DNA from: Paraburkholderia acidipaludis NBRC 101816
GTDB lineage: Bacteria; Pseudomonadota; Gammaproteobacteria; Burkholderiales; Burkholderiaceae
Length of the DNA: 64,000 bases
Direction of reading: 5' to 3'
Assembly (NCBI RefSeq): GCF_000684975.1
Contig: NZ_BAXZ01000016.1
Location: 1-64,000, forward strand
This document shows, piece after piece, positions 37,089-45,746 of this stretch (position 1 is its first letter; each line of letters starts with the position of its first letter). The notes below the pieces were generated by a model. The model saw nothing but the letters and a program-made list of their open reading frames with translations, did no database searches and was not told the origin of the DNA. Position numbers and translations under genes: made by a program.

Positions 37089-37970
37089 ATGGATCTCACC
37101 GCACTCTCCGATTTCAACGCGGTCGCCACTCATGGCGGTTTCGGTTCGGCCGGCCGCGCGCTGGACCGCCCGAAGGCCACCCTGTCGCGGCGTGTCGCCG
37201 AGCTGGAAGACGAACTCGGGGTCAGGCTGATCGAGCGCGGCTCGCGGCGCCTGCGCCTGACCGAAGACGGCGTCGCCCTCCATGAGCGCACCCGGGGGCT
37301 GCTGGCGGAGCTTCAGGAGGCCGGCGAGGCGGTAGCCTCGCGCGCGCCCGTTGCACGTGGGCGGCTTCGCATCAGCGCCCCCGTTGTCTTCGCCCATGTG
37401 GTGCTATGCAGGATCGCTGCGCGCTTCGCATTGGCGTACCCGCAGGTCGAAGTGGAAATAGTCGCGGACGACCGGGCCGTGGATCCGGTGGACGAGGGCT
37501 ACGACCTGGTGATTCGCGTCAATCCGCAGCATGACGAGCAGCTAGTGGGAAGGCGCATTTGCGATGACGAGCGATGGCTTGTCGCGGCGCCAACCCTGCC
37601 GGCGCCGTCCCGACGCAAACCTGACGCGAGCCCGATCGCGGTCCCGGCAGTCTTGTTCTCGGCTGCGGCCCCGGGAGCGCTCTGGAGCGTGCGGACTGAA
37701 TCCAGGGACACACAGGCCTTCGAGCCGAGGCCGGTCCTGCGGCTGTCGTCGCTGCTGATGGTGCGCGAGGCCGTTCTCGACGGCGCGGGAGCGGCGATGT
37801 TACCGAAACTGCTGGTCGAGGAGGACGTGGCGGCCGGGCGACTCGTCCGCTGGGGCAAAGAGGATAGTTCTCCTGTGGAAATATGGGCGCTTTACCACTC
37901 GCGGCGGCTGCTGAGCGTCAAGGTTCGGGCATTCCTGGACGTGCTTCAGGACATGCCTGCTCGATCGTAA
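37089..37970 (+). CDS. LysR-family transcriptional regulator
   Basis: A 293-aa LysR protein. The helix-turn-helix occupies about 5-60 (FGSAGRALDRPKATLSRRVA), followed by the effector domain. ATG 37089 with GGAACG upstream is preferred over 37074 because it gives the typical MDLTALSDFNAVA start. It is divergent from the NmrA-like reductase and shares a promoter region with two inverted repeats. The inducer is unknown; members of this subgroup regulate adjacent oxidoreductases in response to electrophilic or phenolic compounds. Confidence 0.9.
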   Translation: MDLTALSDFNAVATHGGFGSAGRALDRPKATLSRRVAELEDELGVRLIERGSRRLRLTEDGVALHERTRGLLAELQEAGEAVASRAPVARGRLRISAPVVFAHVVLCRIAARFALAYPQVEVEIVADDRAVDPVDEGYDLVIRVNPQHDEQLVGRRICDDERWLVAAPTLPAPSRRKPDASPIAVPAVLFSAAAPGALWSVRTESRDTQAFEPRPVLRLSSLLMVREAVLDGAGAAMLPKLLVEEDVAAGRLVRWGKEDSSPVEIWALYHSRRLLSVKVRAFLDVLQDMPARS

Positions 37971-38203
37971 AGCCAGCTGCGGCCGCGCCGGTGAGCCGGC
38001 AGTCGAGCGGAAGAAACGTCCTCGCACGGGCCCGCGCGGTGTCGACGCCAACGGAAAGATCGTCTAAATTCGCACTCACACGCCGTAACGAGGCCACCCA
38101 CCTTACGGGGCTGGTCTGCCCCCTTTCTTTGCCGAGCCGCGCCTGCGAACCGAAGGCGGCCGGTTACGCTTGAAACCAGGATACCGAATCCCATTTACCG
38201 CTC

Positions 38204-38617
38204 GTGAACTCGCGTATCCGTCCCCCCTTGCCGCCCGAATGGCCCTTTCCGCCGCATCGCGACGTCGCGGGTCGCAAATTTGGCGATCTCGTCGCGCTTC
38301 AATATCGCGGCGCGGATGTATGGCTCTGGCGCTGCCGGTGCGGCGCCCACGTGACTGCGGGGCTGGATGCGGTGGAAAGCGGCCAGACACGCGATTGCGG
38401 CTGCCGCGAGCAACGTCGTGTGTGGCGCTCCCGGCCGGGCTCCCCTGCCTTGCGCGGCGGCGAGGTGTTCGGCCAGCTGACGACGGATCGGTACGCCGGC
38501 GATGGTTTGTGGATTTGCCGGTGCGACTGCGGTCGTGAGACAACCGTGAGTGCCGGGCGCCTGCGATTGGGCCAGGCGCGTTCATGCGGCAGTTGCTTGG
38601 GCGCTTCGATCGACTGA
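38204..38617 (+). CDS. Hypothetical protein with duplicated Cys-rich motif
   Basis: A 137-aa protein with an internal duplication. Unit 1 (about 24-70) has FGDL, then WRCRCG (Cys44, Cys46) and TRDCGC (Cys65, Cys67). Unit 2 (about 87-133) has FGQL, then WICRCDCG (Cys105, 107, 109) and ARSCGSC (Cys128, Cys131). Each looks like a small metal-binding knuckle; such W-X-C-X-C ... C-G-C units are seen in phage and mobile-element proteins. GTG 38204 is the start; no good ribosome-binding site is visible, which lowers confidence. The gene converges on cynS. Confidence 0.6.
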   Translation: MNSRIRPPLPPEWPFPPHRDVAGRKFGDLVALQYRGADVWLWRCRCGAHVTAGLDAVESGQTRDCGCREQRRVWRSRPGSPALRGGEVFGQLTTDRYAGDGLWICRCDCGRETTVSAGRLRLGQARSCGSCLGASID

Positions 38618-38633
38618 ACGGCGCAGCCAGGCA

Positions 38634-38666
38634 TCGAGGGAGGCGCCATGGAAACGCCTCCCTCGA
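38634..38666. terminator. Bidirectional stem-loop between convergent genes
   Basis: A perfect 12-bp stem (arms 38634-38645 and 38655-38666, core GAGGGAGGCG) around a 9-nt loop, placed 4 bp after the cynS stop and 17 bp after the stop of the facing gene. No clear U-run on either side. A termination or mRNA-stabilising role for both convergent transcripts is likely from its position. Confidence 0.6.
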
Positions 38667-38670
38667 CGCA

Positions 38671-39141
38671 TCAGAACGGCTTGGTCGGCAGATACTTGCC
38701 GTTCAGCGTGATCACGGCTCGCTCGCCGCCGTCCGGATCGGCCACTTTCTCGATGTCCAGCTTGAAGTTGATCCCGCTGATGATCCCGTCGCCGAACATT
38801 TCGTGAATGAGCGCTTTCAGAGTCGTTCCGTAGACCTGAATGATCTCGTAGAAGCGGTAGATAGTGGGATCGGTGGGCAAGCCGCCGGGGATGCTGCCGC
38901 GATAGGGAATCGCCTGCAGCAGGCGAATCTGGCCTTCGTCGAGGTCCAGCTTCCGGCCCACGACCTTCGCTGCGTCGGCCGGCAGGGCATGTTGTCCGAG
39001 CAGCGCTGCCGTGACGAACGCGAGGCCGAGACCGCTGCCTTCGTTGATCTGCTCGAACGTGAGATCCTTGTTGATCTTCGCGTCCAGAATCGCTTCGGTG
39101 AGGGCTTCACGCGGGGCCTTGATGCACAGCGACTGGGTCAT
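38671..39141 (-). CDS. cynS: Cyanate hydratase (cyanase)
   Basis: Cyanase decomposes cyanate with bicarbonate to ammonia and CO2, giving detoxification and nitrogen supply. The 156-aa length is exact for the family, and the three catalytic residues are at their E. coli positions: Arg96, Glu99 and Ser122 (YRFYEI and GIISGINF). The first half is the lambda-repressor-like helical domain. It lies 36 bp downstream of carbonic anhydrase, which recycles bicarbonate, on the same strand; cynR is divergent beyond it. Confidence 0.98.
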   Translation of the reverse strand: MTQSLCIKAPREALTEAILDAKINKDLTFEQINEGSGLGLAFVTAALLGQHALPADAAKVVGRKLDLDEGQIRLLQAIPYRGSIPGGLPTDPTIYRFYEIIQVYGTTLKALIHEMFGDGIISGINFKLDIEKVADPDGGERAVITLNGKYLPTKPF

Positions 39142-39177
39142 GATGTTTCTCCTGGTGGTGAAATGAAGGGGGGCGAC

Positions 39178-39837
39178 TTAAACGCTGAAGTTGACTCGGG
39201 CCGGGGTGGCGCAGGCATCCGGATGTTCGGCGAGCGAGACGAAGCGATGGGTTGTGCCATCGAACGTCTCGATCGAGCCGGCCTCGATGTCGTACACCCA
39301 GCCGTGCAGCGCCAGGCGGCCTTGTTCCAGCGCGAGGCGCACGGAAGGATGGGTCTTGATGTTGGCAAGCTGGGCGATGACGTTCTCCCGGATCATCGAG
39401 TCGACACGTTCGTGTTCGCTCGCATGTTCGCGCGCCTCGTTGACGACCCTTGCCGAATCCGCGTAATTCAGCCAGTTGCGCACCGCGGGCATGTGATCCA
39501 TGCATTTGCAAGCCGCGATCGCCGTCATGGCGCCGCAATCGGAATGGCCACAAATCACCACGTCGGTCACGCCGAGTCCGGCGATCGCGTACTCCACCGT
39601 GGCGCTTACGCCGCCCGGTTCCGGGCCATAAGACGGGACGATGTTTCCGGCATTTCGGATGACGAACAAATCTCCCGGCTCACGCTGCGTCACGAGTTCC
39701 GGAACGAGCCGGCTGTCGGAACACGAGATGAACAAGGTATGCGGGTGCTGGCTGGTGGCCAGCTCCTTGAAAAGTTCAGTGCGCTTCGGAAATGCGTCGC
39801 GTTGAAATTTCAGGAAGCCGTCGATGATGTCCCGCAT
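39178..39837 (-). CDS. cynT: Beta-class carbonic anhydrase of the cyn operon
   Basis: A 219-aa beta-carbonic anhydrase that returns the CO2 lost during cyanate breakdown to bicarbonate. The zinc ligands Cys39, His98 and Cys101 and the Asp41-Arg43 dyad are all visible (SCSDSRLV and CGHSDCGAM). It is the first gene of the cynT-cynS operon, divergent from cynR with a LysR-type site in the 124-bp gap. Confidence 0.96.
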   Translation of the reverse strand: MRDIIDGFLKFQRDAFPKRTELFKELATSQHPHTLFISCSDSRLVPELVTQREPGDLFVIRNAGNIVPSYGPEPGGVSATVEYAIAGLGVTDVVICGHSDCGAMTAIAACKCMDHMPAVRNWLNYADSARVVNEAREHASEHERVDSMIRENVIAQLANIKTHPSVRLALEQGRLALHGWVYDIEAGSIETFDGTTHRFVSLAEHPDACATPARVNFSV

Positions 39838-39916
39838 GGTTCACTCCATCAGGGGGTTGCGTTCAACCGATGAGCGAAGAATGCGCCGGTCCAGCTATCG
39901 AGTCCAAGACCGGTTT

Positions 39917-39931
39917 GCTATACACTCCATA
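39917..39931. promoter_or_regulatory. Putative CynR binding site
   Basis: CTAT (39917-39920), a 7-bp spacer and ATAG (39928-39931) make a perfect interrupted dyad containing the LysR-type T-N11-A signature, extended outward as TTG/CAA. It is midway between the divergent cynT and cynR starts, as expected for a CynR operator responding to cyanate. Confidence 0.65.
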
Positions 39932-39961
39932 GGCAACACCAATACCTGAACTTACCCGGCC

Positions 39962-40843
39962 ATGCTGCTCAGACATATCCGCTACCTGCTTGCCGTCGCA
40001 AAACACCGCAATTTCACGCGTGCGGCCGAGGCATTGCACGTGTCTCAGCCGACGCTGTCGCAACAGATCCGCCAACTCGAAGACATGCTAGGCACGCCGT
40101 TGTTCGACCGGTCCGGCCGCACCGTGCAGCTGACCGACGCGGGCGAGGCTTATATTCGATACGCGCAGCGGGCGCTTCAGGATCTGGAGGCCGGCAGGCG
40201 CGCCATACACGATGTTCGGGAGCTCAATCGCGGCTCGCTGCGGCTCGCGATGACGCCAACCTTCACCGCGTACCTGATCGGTCCGTTGCTCGAGAAATAC
40301 AATCGGCGCTACCCAAACGTCACGCTCAATGTGATCGAAATGTCGCAGGACCGGATGGAGGCCCTGTTGAGCGAAGACGAGCTCGATGTGGGTATCGCAT
40401 TCAACGATGTCCAGTCCCCCGACATCGAAGCGCAGGCGCTGTTCGTGGAGGCGTTGGCGATGGTGGTCGGGAAAACGCATCCGCATGCCAAAGCCCGCGC
40501 CCCGCTGACGCTGAGGGAATTCCGGAACGAAACATTGGTTTTGCTAAACAGCGACTTCGCGACGCGCCATTACATTGACCGGTATTGCCGGCAGCACGGC
40601 ATCGCGCCGCGCATCGTGATCGAGGCAAATTCGATCAGTGCCGTGATTGAATTGGTGAGCCGGAGCAAACTCGCGACGATATTGCCTGCCGATATTGCGC
40701 GTGACCACAAGGAGCTTTGCCTCGTGGACTTGAAGCCGGCGCCCCCGAAACGAACGGCCGCGCTGCTATTGAGAAAAGAAGCCTATCGCAGTGCGGCAAC
40801 GCAGGCATTTATCGCGTTGGCGTTGGAGGAAGCCGACCGGTGA
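39962..40843 (+). CDS. cynR: LysR-type activator of cyanate genes
   Basis: A 293-aa LysR protein with an N-terminal helix-turn-helix (FTRAAEALHVSQPTLSQQIR, about 17-36) and an effector-binding domain. Its divergent placement next to cynT-cynS and its length match CynR of E. coli, which represses itself and activates cynTS in the presence of cyanate. The ATG at 39962 directly starts MLLRHIRYLLAVA, the family N-terminus. Confidence 0.93.
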   Translation: MLLRHIRYLLAVAKHRNFTRAAEALHVSQPTLSQQIRQLEDMLGTPLFDRSGRTVQLTDAGEAYIRYAQRALQDLEAGRRAIHDVRELNRGSLRLAMTPTFTAYLIGPLLEKYNRRYPNVTLNVIEMSQDRMEALLSEDELDVGIAFNDVQSPDIEAQALFVEALAMVVGKTHPHAKARAPLTLREFRNETLVLLNSDFATRHYIDRYCRQHGIAPRIVIEANSISAVIELVSRSKLATILPADIARDHKELCLVDLKPAPPKRTAALLLRKEAYRSAATQAFIALALEEADR

Positions 40844-41285
40844 GCCGTGTGGCACGCAAGCCTATTCGATGAAGCGCAGCGCCGGAAAGCGGCTTTGGCT
40901 GGCTCATGCTCCATGGCGGGATCGCGGTGGCGAGCTACCTGATCTTCCCGTGACGCCGGCGCGCGCCGCATCGATCAGCGCGCAGGCGCCTCGTGGGGCC
41001 GGTAGCGCAGCAGATGATCGGTGCCGGATTCGGCCAGCCAGAGCTCTCCGGGGCGGCCCAGACGGCATTGAAGCGCTGCGCTCGGCCGCATAGAGTGTTT
41101 TACGGCGTGCTCGGCTCGACCGGCTGCCGCTTCTTCGACCCGCGGCTCGCCTCGTCGATCACGATGCGCGGGCACGAGATCATGCGCAAGACGCGTTTTC
41201 CGGACAGCATGAGGGGGTGTCAGATTGTTTTTACAATATGTCCCATCGTTGATACATGGTGGCTCACCGAAACCGGTGGCTTCCC

Positions 41286-41535
41286 GATAAGCACTGCTGT
41301 CGGCTGAAGCAGGATCGTCCACCAACGCTCGCAGTAATTCCTGGTATTGCTTACGACCTCCAATGCTTTCGGGCGGACATGATCGCGCTCTGTGGATCAC
41401 CATGGCACGGGACAAAGGCATCGATGTTTCCGTTACTGACTCGACCCGGACGTCATGTGCCCAGTCCTGGTCGAAGTCGTAGCGATAAATACACCGTTGC
41501 CCGAGACGCAATACTTCGGCGACACAATAGGCGCA
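41286..41535 (-). pseudogene. Plasmid pRiA4b ORF-3-like domain fragment
   Basis: The minus-strand reading contains RYDFDQDWAHDVRVESV, ARSCPPESIGGRKQYQELL and ALVDDPASADSSAY, a fair match to the pRiA4b ORF-3 family (PF07929) carried by plasmids and IS1096-like elements. The N-terminal part is lost and the 3' side changes to unrelated sequence near 41286. It is probably the remnant of a mobile-element passenger gene. Confidence 0.5.
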
Positions 41536-41672
41536 CTTATCACGAACGGTGCGAGCCGGCTCACCCGCTGCAAACGTCTGGTTCGCGGAATCTGAATCAG
41601 AGTGCCCGCAAGAATTACAGAATGGCGAGCACTACAGCTGTGCCGTTGGTATGTCGTACGCAATACACCGTT

Positions 41673-41686
41673 TTGAGCTAGATCAA
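41673..41686 (+). promoter_or_regulatory. FNR/ANR-type box upstream of the proton ATPase
   Basis: TTGAG (41673-41677), N4, ATCAA (41682-41686) matches the FNR/ANR consensus TTGAT-N4-ATCAA in 9 of 10 positions. It lies ~178 bp upstream of the ATPase ATG. Low-oxygen activation of this P-type ATPase and the PhaC-like gene is inferred. Confidence 0.55.
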
Positions 41687-41863
41687 TGCTCGGGCTCGCT
41701 TCAACGGTACTCTCTTTGACAAGTCCACGGCGTTGCAGCCACGGCGAACGGGCGGATACCGCACTTCACGGCGTCGCCTGACACCGAAGCACCCACCGAG
41801 GCTGTGGTGCGTGTACGCGACGCAGAAGTCGTCCTCATTCCCCTGATCCGTAGCCCGCCGCCA

Positions 41864-44236
41864 ATGCCGATTATCGCCGAACCTCAGGCAACAACAACAC
41901 AACCGCCTTCAACGACCGATCATACGACGGGACTCGCGTCGGCGGAGGCCGGGCGTCGCCTTCAACAGTTCGGCGCCAACGCCATCGAAGAAGCCCGCAC
42001 ACCGCGATGGCGGCAACTTGCCGGGAAGCTCTGGGGACCGGTGCCATGGATGCTCGAGGCGGTAATCCTTCTGCAGATCCTGCTTGGCCGGACCCAGGAG
42101 GCACTGGTCATCCTGTTTCTGCTTGCTTTCAACGCCTTCGTCGCTTTCGTTCAGGAGCGCCGCGCGCAGGACGCACTGATGCTTCTACGGCATCAGTTGC
42201 AGGTTAGCGCCCGGGTACTGCGTGACGCGCACTGGAGTCGCTTGCCCGCAGCCCAACTGGTCCCCGGAGACGTGGTGCACGTAAGGGCAGGCGACATCGT
42301 GCCCGCCGATCTCGTGCTGTTCGATGGAATGGTGGCGCTTGATCAGTCAGCATTGACCGGCGAATCCCTCGCTGTCGACGCGGGCCCTGGGCAGCCAGCC
42401 TATACGGGTTCGATCGTGCGTCAAGGCGAAGCAAGCGGTGAAGTCACCGCGACCGGTTCGCGAACCTGTTTCGGCCGGACGGCAGAGCTGGTACGCACGT
42501 CCAGCGCACCCAGCCACATGCAGCGCACGATCTTCTCCATCGTCAAGCGCCTTGTCGCATTCGACCTCGCGCTCGTCGTGCTGGTCGTCCTCTACGCCGC
42601 AACCCATGATCTGCCATGGGCCGACACCGCCGTGTTCGCCCTGTTGCTGCTCATTGCCTCCGTACCGGTAGCGTTGCCGGCGACGTATACGCTGGCCACA
42701 GCCGTCGCCAGTACGCGGCTCGCCCACCGGGGTGTTCTCGTCACCAGGCTCCCTGCGGTGGAGGAAGCCGCCGCAATGGACACTTTGCTCTCGGACAAGA
42801 CCGGCACATTGACACAAAACGTGCTGTCGGTCACCGGGATCAGGACGTTGGCGGCAATCGACGAAACGGAAGTTCTGCGAGCGGCGGCACTCGCCAGCGA
42901 CGACGCATCGCAGGATCCCCTCGACCTTGCGATTCTCGCAGCCTGGCGCACACGACCCCAGGACACCGCCCAGCCTGTCCGTGCCGACTATCACCCCTTC
43001 GATCCAGCAACGCGGTTCAGCGAAGGCGTCTACACCGTCGACGGCGGCCGGTGGCATGCGATCAAAGGCGCGGCAGGCGCCGTATTCGAGCGCTGCGAAA
43101 CCGGGGAAGCGCAGCGCGAGGCGGCACAGAAAGCCGAGCGGATTCTGGCCGCCGGCGGTGCGCGCGTGCTGGCAATCGCAGCCGGGCCGGCGGGCGCGAT
43201 CCGGCTCACGGGCCTCATTGCCCTCGCCGATCCCCCTCGGGCAGACGCGGCCGAACTGATTGCGAAGCTCGGCCGTCTCGGCGTTCGCGTGTGCATGGCC
43301 ACCGGCGACGCACTGGAGACAGCGCAGGCAATCGGCCAGCGCCTCGGACTCGGCACACGCATCTGTGTTCCGCGCGGTGACGACCTTCGACAGCCCGAAA
43401 GCTGCGACATCTTCGCGCGTGTGCTGCCCGAAGAAAAGCACGCCATCGTCTGCGCGCTGCAGCGGTCCGGACATGTCACGGGCATGACCGGCGACGGAGT
43501 CAACGATGCGCCCGCCTTGCGCCAGGCGGAACTCGGGATCGCGGTCGCCAGCGCAACCGACGTGGCCAAAGCGGCGGCAGGGGTTGTTCTGACCGATCCG
43601 GGCCTGAGTGGGGTTCTGACGGTGGTCAGCACGGGGCGTGAAGTGCACCGGCGCATGCTCACCTATATTCTCAACAAGGTCGTCAAGACCCTTGAGATCG
43701 TCGTTTTCCTTACGCTCGGCCTCTGGCTTACCAAAGGCTTTGTGATCTCGCCGCGCCTGATCGTGCTGTTGTTGTTCGCGAACGACTTCGTGACCATGAG
43801 CATCGCCGCCGATCGAGTCCAACCGGCGGCCCGGCCACAACACTGGCAGGTTGGGCAACTTGTCGGGGCCGCGGCCGTGCTCGCCTCGGTTTCCCTCGCT
43901 TTCTCACTGTCGCTCTACGAACTGGTGCTGACGCGCTCTGGAGTCGATTCGGGGCAGATGCAGACGGTGGTGTTCCTGCTGCTGGTATTCACGACCCAGG
44001 CCAACGTGTATGTGCTACGTAACGACGGGCGAATCTGGACGTTCGCCCCGGGTGCCGTCATGGCACTGGCCAGTATCGCGGACATCGTGCTCGTGAGCGC
44101 GCTGGCGGCAACGGGAGTGCTGATGGTTGCGATCCCGCCAGAACTGATCGGAGTCCTGATCGGTAGCGTCGCCGCATTCGCACTCGTACTCGACCAGATC
44201 AAGCGCATCGTGTTCCGGCGCTTCGACCTCACCTGA
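41864..44236 (+). CDS. Plasma-membrane-type (P3A) proton-efflux P-type ATPase
   Basis: A 790-aa P-type ATPase of the type III (H+) group. Motifs: actuator TGES (165-168), phosphorylated Asp311 in SDKTGTLTQN, hinge motif MTGDGVNDAP, and transmembrane pairs before (about 60-98), after the actuator (230-285, with ASVPVALPATYTLA carrying the unwound M4 Pro) and at the C-terminus (six helices). No heavy-metal domain and no CPC motif, so proton or monovalent cation pumping is favoured. The start is uncertain: ATG 41864 lacks a clear ribosome-binding site; GTG 41804/41807 after GAGG would add ~20 residues. It is followed by a PhaC-like hydrolase. Confidence 0.88.
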   Translation: MPIIAEPQATTTQPPSTTDHTTGLASAEAGRRLQQFGANAIEEARTPRWRQLAGKLWGPVPWMLEAVILLQILLGRTQEALVILFLLAFNAFVAFVQERRAQDALMLLRHQLQVSARVLRDAHWSRLPAAQLVPGDVVHVRAGDIVPADLVLFDGMVALDQSALTGESLAVDAGPGQPAYTGSIVRQGEASGEVTATGSRTCFGRTAELVRTSSAPSHMQRTIFSIVKRLVAFDLALVVLVVLYAATHDLPWADTAVFALLLLIASVPVALPATYTLATAVASTRLAHRGVLVTRLPAVEEAAAMDTLLSDKTGTLTQNVLSVTGIRTLAAIDETEVLRAAALASDDASQDPLDLAILAAWRTRPQDTAQPVRADYHPFDPATRFSEGVYTVDGGRWHAIKGAAGAVFERCETGEAQREAAQKAERILAAGGARVLAIAAGPAGAIRLTGLIALADPPRADAAELIAKLGRLGVRVCMATGDALETAQAIGQRLGLGTRICVPRGDDLRQPESCDIFARVLPEEKHAIVCALQRSGHVTGMTGDGVNDAPALRQAELGIAVASATDVAKAAAGVVLTDPGLSGVLTVVSTGREVHRRMLTYILNKVVKTLEIVVFLTLGLWLTKGFVISPRLIVLLLFANDFVTMSIAADRVQPAARPQHWQVGQLVGAAAVLASVSLAFSLSLYELVLTRSGVDSGQMQTVVFLLLVFTTQANVYVLRNDGRIWTFAPGAVMALASIADIVLVSALAATGVLMVAIPPELIGVLIGSVAAFALVLDQIKRIVFRRFDLT

Positions 44237-44378
44237 CCTCGTTGCAACAGCCTGGCGGCTCCCGAATAAATTGATCGAAGTCATGCGATCCGCGCTTACC
44301 TGTACCACAATGGATCACTACAAACGCGTCCTCTTGCCTTCCACACGAGGAACCCACGCAACTGCTGATGGAAACATC

Positions 44379-45503
44379 ATGACGAAATCGAAAAAGACGA
44401 ACACCGCACAGCACGTGCCCCCTGCCTTGCCGTTCTTCTGGCCCATGGCTGCTGCCGTCGCCATGGCGGAAACCGGCATGGAGCTTTCGGCGCGCAGCCT
44501 GCGCGCCTTCGCCGAAGAGGAAAAGCTGCACTTCGAACTGCATCCCAAACTCGCGTCCCGCAATCGGCCGCTTCTCGAACTGCGCACGATGACGTTCCGG
44601 GATTACTCGGTCGAAGGCGCGGTCGGATTGCCGACCATCGTCGATGCGCCCTACGCGGGCCACAGCGCGATGATCGCTGACTTCCATGCGGGTCAGAGCC
44701 TGATGGAAACGTTACGCACGCACGGTGTCGGGCATCTCTACCTGACCGACTGGAAATCGGCCACGGACGACATGAAGGATCTCGAGATCGACCAGTACCT
44801 CGCAGAACTGAATGTCTGCGTCGACGAGGTCGGCGGCCGGGTCAATCTGGTGGGCTTGTGCCAGGGCGGCTGGCTGTCGGCCATGTTCGCCGCGCGCTTC
44901 CCGCATAAGGTCGCGCGGCTCGTGCTGGCAGGCTCGCCGATCGATACCGACGCAGGTGACGGTCCGATCAGGAGAATGGCGCACGATTCGCCGTTGTCGT
45001 TCTACGAAGAGCTCGTCGCCATGGGCGGCGGTGTGATGCGCGGACGCTTGATGTTGCGCGGCTGGAAGAACATGCATCCCGATCAGCACTACCTCGGCGA
45101 ATTCGTCGACCTGTACGAACATGTCGACGATCCTGCCTACGTGCGCAAGGAGGAAGCGTTCGCCCGCTGGTACGAGAATCCGATCGATCTGCCGGGGCGC
45201 TGGTATCTGCAGGCGATCGAGCAACTGTTCAAGGAAAACCGCCTCGCGAAAGGCACGTTTGTTGCACTGGGACGCAAGCTCAACCTGAATACCATCACCT
45301 GCCCTGTCTATCTTCTCGCGGGCGAATCCGACGACATCACGACGCCCGAACAGGTACTCGACGCACGCAAGTATCTGGGCACCCCCGACGAACAAATCGT
45401 CAGCCGAACGGTTCCGGGCGGCCATATCGGTTTGTTCATGGGCTCGCGCACGCTTGCCGGAGCGTGGCCGGAAATCGCGGCCTGGCTTGCCGGCAGCGCT
45501 TGA
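44379..45503 (+). CDS. PHA-synthase-like alpha/beta hydrolase
   Basis: A 374-aa alpha/beta-fold protein with the lipase-box variant GLCQGG carrying Cys161 as nucleophile, as in poly(3-hydroxyalkanoate) synthases, the acid in AGESDDITTPEQV and the catalytic His in GGHIGLFMG. It is shorter than class I PhaC (~560-600) and nearer class III PhaC length, but has no PhaE partner here. ATG 44379 with GGAAA upstream is used. It follows the proton ATPase by 142 bp on the same strand, possibly in one low-oxygen regulon. Polymer synthesis is not established; a thioesterase or depolymerase role is possible. Confidence 0.75.
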   Translation: MTKSKKTNTAQHVPPALPFFWPMAAAVAMAETGMELSARSLRAFAEEEKLHFELHPKLASRNRPLLELRTMTFRDYSVEGAVGLPTIVDAPYAGHSAMIADFHAGQSLMETLRTHGVGHLYLTDWKSATDDMKDLEIDQYLAELNVCVDEVGGRVNLVGLCQGGWLSAMFAARFPHKVARLVLAGSPIDTDAGDGPIRRMAHDSPLSFYEELVAMGGGVMRGRLMLRGWKNMHPDQHYLGEFVDLYEHVDDPAYVRKEEAFARWYENPIDLPGRWYLQAIEQLFKENRLAKGTFVALGRKLNLNTITCPVYLLAGESDDITTPEQVLDARKYLGTPDEQIVSRTVPGGHIGLFMGSRTLAGAWPEIAAWLAGSA

Positions 45504-45508
45504 TACGG

Positions 45509-45532
45509 CGCGGCGTTGCGATTTTCGCCGCG
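45509..45532 (+). terminator. Weak stem-loop after the PhaC-like gene
   Basis: CGCGGCG (45509-45515) pairs with CGCCGCG (45526-45532) around a 10-nt loop containing TTTT, 5 bp after the stop codon. No U-run follows, so intrinsic termination is only possible. Confidence 0.35.
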
Positions 45533-45746
45533 CGGATCGCCTATCCTTGCGAACCGCATGGCCGTGGCCACGGAAAGACCTGTCATCCAGGTCGTTCCGT
45601 GCCGCCACTTCATGCAGGTGCACGAGGTCGAACGACTTCATTCCGCCGTGCTCGATTCGCGCACGGGCACGCCGCTCTTGCCAAACGCGATCGCAGGTGG
45701 CTCGCCGAATGCGATCAAAACGTCGCCAAGTTGCTCTGTCCGACCC

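Larger units (their letters stand above)
40844..41863. other. 1-kb decayed/intergenic region with regulatory DNA
   Basis: No intact gene. On the minus strand 40975-41100 ends in a stretch (GELWLAESGTDHLLRYR) that could be the tail of a beta-propeller lyase-like protein, and 41286-41535 resembles a pRiA4b ORF-3 protein. The right-hand 190 bp, with an FNR-type site, should be the promoter region of the proton ATPase. Confidence 0.5.
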
